Source: Teichococcus aerophilus (GTDB lineage Bacteria; Pseudomonadota; Alphaproteobacteria; Acetobacterales; Acetobacteraceae). Taken from it: 64,000 nt of DNA. Shown piece after piece: positions 51,846 to 59,543 of the stretch; within the stretch, counting starts at the first letter, position 1; each line of letters begins with the position of its first letter. The stretch covers positions 29,957 to 93,956 of the forward strand of contig NZ_JACTVA010000016.1 of the NCBI RefSeq assembly GCF_014490485.1, read 5' to 3'. Below the pieces are notes generated by a model. That model had not been told where the DNA came from and did no database searches. It worked only from the letters and a program-made list of their open reading frames with translations. The translations under genes and the position numbers were made by a program.

Positions 51846-52706
51846 ATGAACGAGACCGCCACCGCCGCCCCCCTCTACGCCGCGACCGTCACCCTGGCGG
51901 TGCGCGATCTCGACCTGGTCGCGGGCTTCTACCAGCGCCTGCTTGGCCTGCGGCCGCTTCCCGGCGCGGATGCCGGACGGCTGACCCTGGCGGCGGGTGA
52001 CCGGCCGCTGCTGCACCTGGTGCACACCCCCGACGCCCGGCCGGAAAGCGGGCAGGAGCCCGGCCTGTTCCACACCGCCTTCCTGCTGCCCAGCCGGGAT
52101 GCGCTGGCCGGCTGGCTGTACCACCTCGCCGCCCTGCGGGTGCCCCTACAAGGCGCCTCCGACCACGGCGTCAGCGAGGCCATCTACCTGGCCGACCCCG
52201 AAGGCAACGGCATCGAGGTCTATGCCGACCGCCCCCGCGCTGCCTGGCCCATGGCGGCCGGCGGCGGCATCGCCATGGTCACCCACCGGCTGGACCTGCG
52301 GGCACTGATGGCCACCGTGCCCGGCGCCGCCCTGCCCGGCGACGGCACCGTCATCGGCCACGTCCACCTGCGCGCCAACGACGTGCCGGCCGCCGAGGCC
52401 TTCTATACCGGCCTCGGCATGGCGGTGATGCAGAAGATGCCGCAGGCCGCCTTCTTCTCCTCCGGCGGCTACCACCACCACATCGCCGCCAATACCTGGG
52501 CCACCGGCGGCAGCCCGCGGCGCCCGGCGGGGCTGACCGGCCTGCTGGAAGTGGAACTGCGCGCAGCGGACCGCGCCACCTTCGAACGCGCGGCCGATGC
52601 CCTGCGCGCTGGCGGCAGCGTGGTGGAGGACGCCCCGGGAATGCTGCGGGCGGAAGACCCGGGGGGGAACCGGCTGCATCTCTCTCTGGCCATGGCGATG
52701 GCGTAA
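51846..52706 (+). CDS. VOC-family protein (glyoxalase/extradiol dioxygenase fold, two modules)
   Basis: This 286-residue protein has two vicinal-oxygen-chelate modules. The first is VTLAVRDLDLVAGFYQRLLG to IYLADPEGNGIEVYADRP. The second is IGHVHLRANDVPAAEAFYTG to MLRAEDPGGNRLHLSLAM. His and Glu positions typical of metal ligands are present (GLFHTAFLLPSR, NGIEVY, VIGHVHL), and HHHIAANTWATG matches CatE-like catechol 2,3-dioxygenase relatives. Substrate unknown. The ATG at 51846 has AGGAAGG upstream. A Family II repeat follows 22 bp after the stop. Confidence 0.85.
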   Translation: MNETATAAPLYAATVTLAVRDLDLVAGFYQRLLGLRPLPGADAGRLTLAAGDRPLLHLVHTPDARPESGQEPGLFHTAFLLPSRDALAGWLYHLAALRVPLQGASDHGVSEAIYLADPEGNGIEVYADRPRAAWPMAAGGGIAMVTHRLDLRALMATVPGAALPGDGTVIGHVHLRANDVPAAEAFYTGLGMAVMQKMPQAAFFSSGGYHHHIAANTWATGGSPRRPAGLTGLLEVELRAADRATFERAADALRAGGSVVEDAPGMLRAEDPGGNRLHLSLAMAMA

Positions 52707-52728
52707 GGAGGCCGCGACAGGCGGCGTT

Positions 52729-52782
52729 GAGAGGGGCGCTGCCCCTCTCAAACTCTCCTCGCCAAAGGCCTGAGGCCTTTGG
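52729..52782 (+). repeat. Family II twin-hairpin repeat, copy i (class 2)
   Basis: It follows the VOC gene in the same direction. Hairpin A at 52729-52749 has perfect 9-bp arms GAGAGGGGC/GCCCCTCTC (loop GCT). Hairpin B at 52762-52782 has perfect 9-bp arms CCAAAGGCC/GGCCTTTGG (loop TGA). It is nearly the mirror image of copies h and l. Confidence 0.85.
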
Positions 52783-52850
52783 AAACCCGTTTGTCCGGGA
52801 CGCCCCGGGGAATGAGGCGATTTCTGCTTAAGCTATTATTTTTATGAGAT

Positions 52851-52868
52851 ATCATGCTGGAGCATGAT
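52851..52868. repeat. Perfect palindrome in AT-rich intergenic DNA
   Basis: Arms ATCATGCT/AGCATGAT enclose GG. It lies in the convergent gap 52707-53051 between the VOC and DedA genes, within a locally AT-rich stretch (52825-52900). It may be an RNA hairpin or a small interspersed palindrome; there is no T tract. Nothing else was seen between the flanking Family II repeats. Confidence 0.45.
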
Positions 52869-53017
52869 GCATTTACGTACGGTGCTCTCCGTGTTTGCTT
52901 GCTCACGCGATTCAGGCTTTTCGTTGATGAGACTCAAGCCATCACGTTCTAGCTTCCGCCCAACCGCAGACCACTGATCGCGGGTGCAAGGGCTCGTACC
53001 TCCTGCCGGGGGAGCCG

Positions 53018-53036
53018 GAGGGGGCGGCGCCCCCTC
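53018..53036 (-). repeat. Family II hairpin A only, copy j
   Basis: Arms GAGGGGGC/GCCCCCTC with loop GGC lie 15 bp past the dedA stop, oriented with that gene. The second hairpin is reduced to a short CCTGCCGGGGGA remnant. Confidence 0.65.
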
Positions 53037-53051
53037 GATCCTAGCGCCACC

Positions 53052-53651
53052 TCAGGCGGAACGGCGGCGGCGGAAGACGTGCCACAGATAGGCCAGCACC
53101 ACACCGCCGACGACGACGTAGCTGAGCGGTTCCAGCAGTCCTTCCACCTTCTTGTACTGTTCCTGCAGCAGGTAGCCGGCGCCAGCCAGGACGCTGACCC
53201 ACAGGGCCGAGCCCGCCAATGTCCACAGGTAGAAGACGTGGCGCGGGATGCGGGCCAGCCCGGCGGGGATGGAGATCAGGGTGCGGATGGCGGGCAGCAG
53301 CCGGCCGAAGAATAGCGCCAGCGGGCCGTGGCGGCGCAGCCGGGCCTCGGCGCTGTCCAGCTCGTCGGTGGAGACTGCGAACCAGCGGCCATGCCGTTCC
53401 ACCAGCCGCCGCAGCCGGGCGCTGCCGACGCGGCGGGCGACCTCGTACCAGACGCCGTTGCCGATGACGCTGCCCAGCGTGCCGGCCAGGATGGCCAGCC
53501 ACAGCGACATGCCACCCCGCGCCGCCACGAATCCCGCCAGCGGCATGATGAGTTCCGATGGGATGGGCGGGAACAGGTTTTCCAGGAACATCAGGGCGAA
53601 CACGCCGGGTAGCCCGGCGCTCTCCACGATCCCCGTCACCCACTCGATCAC
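53052..53651 (-). CDS. DedA-family membrane protein
   Basis: This 199-residue polytopic inner-membrane protein belongs to the DedA (SNARE-associated/VTT) superfamily. Conserved features are the acidic motif ENLFPPIPSELIMPLAGF in the first hydrophobic region, an Arg-rich middle, and FFGRLLPAIRTLISIPAGLA (the FxRxxP-type segment). Family members are implicated in lipid-carrier (undecaprenyl phosphate, phosphatidylethanolamine) flipping and membrane homeostasis. It lies 79 bp downstream of the ArnT-like gene on the same strand, so they may share a transcript. Confidence 0.9.
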   Translation of the reverse strand: MIEWVTGIVESAGLPGVFALMFLENLFPPIPSELIMPLAGFVAARGGMSLWLAILAGTLGSVIGNGVWYEVARRVGSARLRRLVERHGRWFAVSTDELDSAEARLRRHGPLALFFGRLLPAIRTLISIPAGLARIPRHVFYLWTLAGSALWVSVLAGAGYLLQEQYKKVEGLLEPLSYVVVGGVVLAYLWHVFRRRRSA

Positions 53652-53730
53652 CGGCCGGTCTCCCCGGCGGCAGCCGCGCTCGCGGGGGCGCCGTGGCGTC
53701 GGATTAAGCCTGTCACGCCGTAAGGTTCCC

Positions 53731-55395
53731 TCATGAAGCGGTGCGGTACAACCGCAGCACGATGGGCCGGCCGCGCGTGTAGTTATAGCCTTCCACGGCG
53801 CCTTCCTCCCGCAGGTTCAGGCCAAGGCGCTGTGCCTCGGCCTGGAAGGCCGCCAGGTCGCGGTCACCGATGGCGGCGAAGCGGCCGGGAGCCTCGGCCA
53901 GGAACGCCGCCGCCGCCGGACCGTTGCGGAGCAACTGCGTGCCGGTGCCGGTGGAGAACATCAGCGACGGCTCATGATACCCGGCGATGCCGAACTGCGA
54001 CGGCGGCAGGCCGGGCGCGCGCTGCGCCAGCAGGGCCGCCACGCGGGGCGAGACCCAGGGGGCGGACAGGCGCGGCAGCACCGCCTGCATTGCCACGGCA
54101 TAGAGCGGGATGGCCAGGATGGCGGCGGCCAGACCGGCGCGGGCAGGCTGGCCCGCGCGCAACTGCCCCAGCACGCCCCAAAGGAACAAGGCGGCGGCCG
54201 GGATGCCCAGCAATGCGAAGGGGTCTATCCGGCGGTCGGCCAAATAGGGCAGCACCGCGCTGGCCAGGCCCAGCCCGGCGGCGCCCAGCACCAGCGCGAA
54301 GGTGCCGATCCAGCGCAGCCAGGCGGGGGCGGGGCGGCGCAACGGGTCCATCGCCCAGGCGGCGCCCAGCAGCATCAGCGGCGGGAACATCGGCAGGCTG
54401 TAGTGGGGCAGCTTGGTCGCCACCGCCTCGAACACCAGCCAGGAGGGGATCAGCCAGGCCAGCAGGAAGCGCGTGCCGGGGTTCAGCCGGTCCCGCCACG
54501 CGGCGGGCAGGCCGCGCAGCACCAGGAAGGCGGCGGGGAAGGCGGCGATCAGGAAGGTGAGGATGTAGTAGCCCGGCGGGCCCCAATGGGCTTCCTCGCC
54601 CGAGTTCACCTTGGCCAGCATGTCGCCGCCCACCGCCTCGGCGAAGAAGCGGCCCTGGGTGGCGAGGCCGATGGCGATGAACCAGGGCAGCACCACCAAC
54701 ACCATCAGCGGGATACCCCAGGCCGGGCGCAGCGCCTTCAGCCAGCGTCCGGCACGGTCACTGATGGCCAGCGTCACCACCGCCAGCGCCACCACCATCG
54801 GCCCGATCGGCCCCTTCAGCAGAATGGACAGGCCCATCACCAGCCAAAACGCCGCCGCCTGCCGCCCGGTAAAGTTGCCGGGGGAGAGGTAGGCGCGGCC
54901 CAGCAACCCCATTGCCGCCGCGACGGTGGCGAACAGCGCCGCGTCGGTCTTGGCGATATGCGTCTCCACCACCAGCACCAGGCAGGAGGCCAGCATCGCC
55001 GCAGCCAGGAAGGCGGCACGCCGCCCCACCAGCGCCCGGCCCCAGTGGAAGGTGGCCAGCACCCCCAGCAGCGCGCCGAGCAGGGACGGCACGCGGTAGG
55101 GCCAGATCTGGTCCCGGCTGCCCACCCCCAGCGCCTCCGCCACATGCACGGAGGCCGCCTGCGCCCAGTGGATACCGACCGGCTTCTTGTTCCGCTCCTC
55201 CTCCCCATAGCGGATGCGGACATAGTCGCCGCTTTCCACCATCTGGCGGGATGCCTGGGCGAAGCGGCTCTCGTCCCGGTCCCCCGGCGGCAGGGAGAAG
55301 AAGCCGGGCAGCCACAGCAGCAGGCACAGCAAGGTCAGGCAGAGGCGCGGCCAACGCGTCTCCGGCAGGCGGTCGAGTACGTCACGGAACGGCAT
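53731..55395 (-). CDS. ArnT-like glycosyltransferase (GT83, lipid A or glycan modification)
   Basis: This roughly 554-residue integral membrane transferase uses a polyprenyl-phosphate sugar donor at the periplasmic face. The first periplasmic loop has PPGDRDESRFAQASRQMVE and GEEERNKKPVGIHWAQA, the catalytic Asp/Glu and KP motif of ArnT/PMT proteins. About 12-13 membrane helices follow, then a soluble C-terminus. The sugar (aminoarabinose or another) cannot be told. The start at 55395 is one of two; ATG 55428 would add 11 residues. It diverges from rsmB. Confidence 0.85.
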   Translation of the reverse strand: MPFRDVLDRLPETRWPRLCLTLLCLLLWLPGFFSLPPGDRDESRFAQASRQMVESGDYVRIRYGEEERNKKPVGIHWAQAASVHVAEALGVGSRDQIWPYRVPSLLGALLGVLATFHWGRALVGRRAAFLAAAMLASCLVLVVETHIAKTDAALFATVAAAMGLLGRAYLSPGNFTGRQAAAFWLVMGLSILLKGPIGPMVVALAVVTLAISDRAGRWLKALRPAWGIPLMVLVVLPWFIAIGLATQGRFFAEAVGGDMLAKVNSGEEAHWGPPGYYILTFLIAAFPAAFLVLRGLPAAWRDRLNPGTRFLLAWLIPSWLVFEAVATKLPHYSLPMFPPLMLLGAAWAMDPLRRPAPAWLRWIGTFALVLGAAGLGLASAVLPYLADRRIDPFALLGIPAAALFLWGVLGQLRAGQPARAGLAAAILAIPLYAVAMQAVLPRLSAPWVSPRVAALLAQRAPGLPPSQFGIAGYHEPSLMFSTGTGTQLLRNGPAAAAFLAEAPGRFAAIGDRDLAAFQAEAQRLGLNLREEGAVEGYNYTRGRPIVLRLYRTAS

Positions 55396-55539
55396 GGGAG
55401 TGGTGGCCTCGGGGGCGAGGGGGGCCATTCGGGCGCCCCGTGGAGCATCGGGCGAGGGACAGGCATGCGGGCATGGCCACGCATCGGACCGAGATACCCC
55501 TAGCACGCGGCGGCGGAAGGCGACATAGCTGCGCGCGAG

Positions 55540-56877
55540 ATGAAGCCACCCGCAGCACCCCCCTCCGCCCCGCCCCATGGACGCCGTCCGGACCAGAACG
55601 GCCCCCAGGGCCGGCCCGCCCGTGGCCGCCGCCCGGCCACCACGCCGCGCAACCCGACCCGCGTGGCGGCCCTGGCCCTGCTGACCGCCGTGCTGGACCG
55701 CCACCGCGCGATGGAAGAGGCACTGGACGCCCTGCCGCCCTCCGACCCGCGGGACCGTGCCGCCGCCCACCGTATCGCCGCCGCCGTGCTGCGCCGCCTG
55801 GGCAGCCTGGACGCGGTGCTGGAGCCGCTGCTGCGGCGGGAGCCGCCGCCGGAAGTGCAGCACGTGCTGCGCATCGGCGCGGCGGAGCTGCTGCTGCTGA
55901 ACACGCCGCCGCATGCCGCCGTCGCCAGCTGCGTGGACCTGGTGCCGCGCCCCTTCGCCGGCCTGGTCAACGCCGTGCTGCGCAAGGTGGCCGCCGAGGG
56001 CCCGCAGACCCTGGAAGACCTGGATGGCGAGCGGCTGGACACCCCCGGCTGGCTCTGGACCGCGTGGCAGAAGGCCTACGGCACCCGGGTGCGCGCCATT
56101 GCCCGCTCCCATCGCTCGCCGGCGCCGCTGGACCTCTCGCTGAAGCCGGGCACCGAGCTTCCCGAAGGCGCCGTCCTGCTGCCCAACGGCACCGCCCGCC
56201 TGCCCGCCGGCACCCGCATTACCGAGCTGCCGGCCTTCATCGACGGCACGGCCTGGGCGCAGGATGCCGCCGCAGCCCTGCCGGCCCGCCTGCTGCATGT
56301 CACGCCTGGCCTGGCCGTGGCCGATCTCTGCGCCGCCCCCGGCGGCAAGACCGCCCAGTTGGCCGCCGCCGGCGCCGACGTGGTGGCGGTGGAGCGCGAC
56401 CCCACCCGCATCCTGCGCCTGCGCGAGAACCTGGCCCGGCTGGGCCTGGACGCCCGCGTGGTGCAGGGCGATGCCGCCGAATGGGACCCCGGCACCCGCT
56501 TCGACGCCATCCTGCTGGATGCGCCGTGCTCCGCCACCGGCACCATCCGCCGCCACCCGGACGTGCCGTACCTGAAGCGGCCGACCGACGTGCCGAGCCT
56601 GGCCGGGCTACAGAAGCCGCTGCTGGCCCACGCCGCCACGCTGCTGGCGCCGGGCGGGCGGCTGGTCTTCGCCACCTGCTCCCTCCAGCCGGAGGAAGGC
56701 GAGGCCCAGGCCGCCAACCCGCCCGCCGGCCTGGTGCCAGACCCAATCCGCCCCGAGGAAGTGCCAGGGCTGGAACGCGCCATCACCCACGAGGGCTGGC
56801 TGCGGACGACGCCCGACATGTGGGAAGCGGAAGGCGGAATGGACGGGTTCTTCATCGCGCGATTCCGCAAGGGGTAA
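55540..56877 (+). CDS. rsmB: 16S rRNA m5C methyltransferase, RsmB family
   Basis: This 445-residue Fmu/RsmB-type enzyme methylates a cytosine of 16S rRNA (C967 in E. coli). The N-terminal NusB-like RNA-binding domain covers about residues 40-150 (TRVAALALLTAVLDRHRAME). The SAM domain carries ADLCAAPGGKTAQLAA, LDAPCSATGTIRRHPDVPY with the catalytic PC motif, and FATCSLQPEEGE with the TC motif. Residues 1-40 are a Pro/Arg-rich extension. It diverges from the ArnT-like gene. Confidence 0.93.
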   Translation: MKPPAAPPSAPPHGRRPDQNGPQGRPARGRRPATTPRNPTRVAALALLTAVLDRHRAMEEALDALPPSDPRDRAAAHRIAAAVLRRLGSLDAVLEPLLRREPPPEVQHVLRIGAAELLLLNTPPHAAVASCVDLVPRPFAGLVNAVLRKVAAEGPQTLEDLDGERLDTPGWLWTAWQKAYGTRVRAIARSHRSPAPLDLSLKPGTELPEGAVLLPNGTARLPAGTRITELPAFIDGTAWAQDAAAALPARLLHVTPGLAVADLCAAPGGKTAQLAAAGADVVAVERDPTRILRLRENLARLGLDARVVQGDAAEWDPGTRFDAILLDAPCSATGTIRRHPDVPYLKRPTDVPSLAGLQKPLLAHAATLLAPGGRLVFATCSLQPEEGEAQAANPPAGLVPDPIRPEEVPGLERAITHEGWLRTTPDMWEAEGGMDGFFIARFRKG

Positions 56878-56886
56878 GGGGGCAGG

Positions 56887-56912
56887 CCGAGGGGAGGGAA
56901 TTGTTCCCCGGG
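56887..56912 (+). terminator. Degenerate Family I rightward hairpin after rsmB
   Basis: GGGGA/TCCCC arms around a G-rich loop with an AATT core, followed by CCGTCCATCTTTGTC, lie 10 bp past the rsmB stop. It resembles a decayed CCGGGGAA...TTCCCCGG hairpin and probably still contributes to termination. Confidence 0.5.
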
Positions 56913-56976
56913 CCGTCCATCTTTGTCTTCGCGATGCTCTCTACTTTGGGGGCGGCGCCTTTTGGGGGCGGTGGAT

Positions 56977-57028
56977 CGAGGGGGCGCTGCCCCCTCGAAC
57001 TCCCCCGGCAGGGGATACGATCCCCTGC
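56977..57028 (+). repeat. Family II twin-hairpin repeat, copy k (class 3)
   Basis: It is about 100 bp after rsmB and reads in the same direction. Hairpin A at 56977-56997 has perfect 9-bp arms CGAGGGGGC/GCCCCCTCG (loop GCT). Hairpin B at 57008-57028 has perfect arms GCAGGGGAT/ATCCCCTGC (loop ACG). Between it and copy l (57029-57281) only a short imperfect inverted repeat near 57098-57119 was seen. Confidence 0.82.
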
Positions 57029-57281
57029 ACCCACGATCTGGTAAATCGTGGCTAGGGCACGGCAGGTCAGAATTAATCTATTTGTAGGACAATGTCTTAG
57101 CCTCTTCTGAGAGGCTTATGGTTGGTGATGGCGGCCTTCCTGTGCCGCGCTTTCAACCGCCCTACCACCCTTGTCTGCACGCCCGGCTACGCACAGGCGC
57201 AAACTCTGAGGCGCCCCCAGCAGACCTTTGAAACAGTCCCCCAGCGCTATCCTGTTTCCCAGGGCGCCGACGAATGGGTTT

Positions 57282-57337
57282 CCAAAGGCCTCAGGCCTTT
57301 GGCGGGGAGAGTTTGAGAGGGGCAGCGCCCCTCTCAA
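57282..57337 (-). repeat. Family II twin-hairpin repeat, copy l (class 2)
   Basis: It follows the leftward binding-protein gene (66 bp past its stop) and is oriented with it. Hairpin A at 57313-57337 has perfect 11-bp arms TTGAGAGGGGC/GCCCCTCTCAA (loop AGC). Hairpin B at 57282-57302 has CCAAAGGCC/GGCCTTTGG (loop TCA). Confidence 0.83.
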
Positions 57338-57402
57338 GGCCGCCCGGCAGCACCGCATAGATCGGGCACCCACCAGAAGCCCGAGGGTGGACATCGCTCC
57401 GC

Positions 57403-58548
57403 TCAGCCCTTGAGATCCACCCAATAGGTGCCTTCCATCGGCACCGCTGCGAAGCGGGTGTTCAGCGCTTCCAGGCTCCGGGCCGGGTCGAGGCCCTGGG
57501 CGCGGTCCGGGTGGATCCAGCGCAGCATGGCTTCGATGGCGACGATATGCGCCGGGGTATCGTTGCAGCCGTGCCAGAGGCCGTGGGCGCGGCCGTCGCG
57601 CATGGCGGTGAGGGAATCCAGCTTCGCGCCGGCGATGACCTCCCGCAGGCTGTCCCGCGCTTCCGCCGCGCCGATGCCGGCGCCGAGCATGACGCCGCCG
57701 CGGCCGTTATAGGAGCCGCCGGTGGCGATGTAGACCTGCGGGTCCTGCGTCAGCACGTATTCGAGGGAGAGCGGGCCCAGCGCGCCGGTCAGCATATCCG
57801 CGCCGATATTGTGCCCGCCGGCCATGTTGATGAAGGCGTTGAAGGTGCCCTGGCCGGGGGAGTTGCAGCAGGGCGTGCCGCCGGCATGGGCGTGCATCAT
57901 GACGCTCGGTCGGGTTTGCAGGCCGTCGGTGCGGGCGCGCACGCGGTCCAGCACCTCGGTATAGAAGCCGACCAGGGCCTGAGCTTGCTCGGCCCTGCCT
58001 ATGAGTTGGCCGATGGCGGTCAGGCTGGGCACGGTATCGCGCAGAGGGCTGGCGAAGAAATCCACCACGGCGAAGGGCAGCCCGGCATCGTTCAGGCTGC
58101 GCAGGATGGCGCCATCGATGCCGCCGCTCGATTGCACCACGGCGCGGCTGACCAGGACGAGGTCGGCGCCGAGCGACAGGATCTTCTCCACCGTGCCGGG
58201 GTCCGGCACCGCCGCGCCGAGCACGGGCACGCGTTCCAGTGCGGGAAAGCGGCTGCGGTAGGCGGCGTACTCGGCCACCGCGCCGATCCGCATGTCGTTG
58301 GACCAGCCGGCCAGCAGCCCGGCGGGTTCCGGGTGCAGCAGGTTCAGCACGGCCAGCTGCCGGCCGGGCAGGCAGACGATGCGGCGGGCCGGGCGCGGCA
58401 GGCTAATGGTGCGGCCCAGCAGGTCCGTCGCCGTCACCGCGCCCTGCGCCCGGGCCAGGCGCGGGGCGGCCAGCAACGACACCGCCGCGCCCAGCACGGC
58501 GCGGCGCCGGGGCGCATCCAGGCTGAAACCGGGGGGAGTGTGGGGCAT
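57403..58548 (-). CDS. Periplasmic substrate-binding protein, siderophore/haem/cobalamin type
   Basis: This 381-residue class III (FepB/BtuF-like) binding protein has a twin-arginine-type signal (RRRAVLGAAVSLLAAP, about residues 13-34). The PBP domain opens with RPARRIVCLPGRQLAVLNLL and contains LSLGADLVLVSRA, AGLPFAVVDFF and LTQDPQVYIATGG in the usual order. No permease or ATPase gene is adjacent, so it is an orphan in this window. The ligand cannot be assigned. No cobalamin riboswitch was recognised upstream. Confidence 0.82.
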   Translation of the reverse strand: MPHTPPGFSLDAPRRRAVLGAAVSLLAAPRLARAQGAVTATDLLGRTISLPRPARRIVCLPGRQLAVLNLLHPEPAGLLAGWSNDMRIGAVAEYAAYRSRFPALERVPVLGAAVPDPGTVEKILSLGADLVLVSRAVVQSSGGIDGAILRSLNDAGLPFAVVDFFASPLRDTVPSLTAIGQLIGRAEQAQALVGFYTEVLDRVRARTDGLQTRPSVMMHAHAGGTPCCNSPGQGTFNAFINMAGGHNIGADMLTGALGPLSLEYVLTQDPQVYIATGGSYNGRGGVMLGAGIGAAEARDSLREVIAGAKLDSLTAMRDGRAHGLWHGCNDTPAHIVAIEAMLRWIHPDRAQGLDPARSLEALNTRFAAVPMEGTYWVDLKG

Positions 58549-58644
58549 GCGGCGCGGTTCCGGTCAGTGGGTGCATGCGGCCGGGCCGCCCTGCCTGCCC
58601 GATATAGGCGAGGATGCCGTGGGTCGCACGGTGGAGCAGAAGGT

Positions 58645-58789
58645 CAGGGGAGAACGAATTCTCCCCTGGGACCCCTCTTCTTTTCTTTTTTCGAGTTCGG
58701 CCGCGCCTGCTTTCAGCGGTGCCCTCTGCGAAAACAGCGCCAAGACACCCCAAAAAAGGGAGGGGGCTTGGGGGAGTTCACTTCCCCAA
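58645..58789. repeat. Family I terminator-pair repeat, copy 8 (short, divergent site)
   Basis: The rightward hairpin is at 58645-58668 (perfect 10-bp arms CAGGGGAGAA/TTCTCCCCTG, loop CGAA) with a T-rich tail. The leftward hairpin is at 58768-58789 (TTGGGGGAG/CTTCCCCAA, loop TTCA). The core is shortened and lacks the central palindrome. It lies in the divergent 58549-58859 gap, where neither flanking gene ends, so it would act as an insulator or attenuator if it works at all. Confidence 0.72.
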
Positions 58790-58836
58790 CCTTTGCTTCC
58801 CTTCCTGCTGGAAATCCCCGTTGAAGCCCCTGCAAC

Positions 58837-58856
58837 CCATCTGCTATAGCAGATGG
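58837..58856. promoter_or_regulatory. Perfect 20-bp palindrome, probable GntR operator
   Basis: The palindrome has arms CCATCTGCTA/TAGCAGATGG and ends 3 bp before the start codon of the GntR regulator. A symmetric site at this position fits autoregulation by the regulator it precedes, which would also control the coupled dapA-like gene. Confidence 0.65.
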
Positions 58857-58859
58857 CAG

Positions 58860-59543
58860 ATGGACACCGTCGCCCCTCTTTCGATCGCCGATCTCGCTCC
58901 GCTGGCGCAGCGCGTGCATGCGCGGCTGCGGGAGGCGATCGCCAGCGGCAGCCTCGCCCCGCATGCCCGGCTTTCGGAACGCGGACTGGCCGAGATGCTC
59001 GGCGTCTCCGCCGCCCCGGTGCGGGATGCGCTGCGGCGGCTGGAGGCCGAGGGGCTGGTCCATACCCATCCACGCCGTGGCAGCTTCGTCGCTGATCTGG
59101 GGCCGGACCAGCTGCGCCAGCTCGGCCGCATCCGCGCCGCGCTGGAAGGCCTGGCCGCCGGCTTCGCGGCAGAGCGCGCCAGCAAGGCCGAGGCCGCGCA
59201 ACTGCAGGCGCATCTGGCGCCAATGCGCGACGCCACCCGCACCCAGGACCTGCCGGCGCTGGCCGAGGCGAACGACGCGCTGCACGCTGCCATCCTGGCC
59301 ATCGCCGGCAATGCGGTGCTGACGCGCACGCTGCAATCCATCCGCGGCTATGACGAGCTGACCCGCACCCGCATCCTGGCCGCGCGGCCGGAGGAGCCGG
59401 GGCGGGCGCTGCGCGAGCACGCCGGCATCGTCGCCGCCATCCGCCGGGGCGATGCCGCCGCGGCGGAGACCCGCATGCGGGCGCACACGCTGCGCTCCAT
59501 GACCCTCGCCTTTCCCCAACGACAAGAGGAAACCACGGAATGA
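58860..59543 (+). CDS. GntR-family regulator (FadR/FCD type)
   Basis: This 227-residue regulator has an N-terminal winged HTH at about residues 14-75 (LREAIASGSLAPHARLSERG, GVSAAPVRDALRRLEAEGLV, RRGSFVADL). The helical FCD ligand-binding domain follows (about 85-220), with Asp, His and His positions suited to metal-assisted ligand binding (ALAEANDALHAAIL, LREHAGIVAAIRRGD). Its stop overlaps the start of the dapA-like gene by 4 bp, so it probably controls that enzyme. The ligand may be the enzyme's substrate. Confidence 0.9.
   Translation: MDTVAPLSIADLAPLAQRVHARLREAIASGSLAPHARLSERGLAEMLGVSAAPVRDALRRLEAEGLVHTHPRRGSFVADLGPDQLRQLGRIRAALEGLAAGFAAERASKAEAAQLQAHLAPMRDATRTQDLPALAEANDALHAAILAIAGNAVLTRTLQSIRGYDELTRTRILAARPEEPGRALREHAGIVAAIRRGDAAAAETRMRAHTLRSMTLAFPQRQEETTE

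Noticed and set aside
58549..58640. Cobalamin riboswitch upstream of the binding-protein gene
   Set aside because: No B12-box-like segment or the expected set of paired stems was seen in the short leader.
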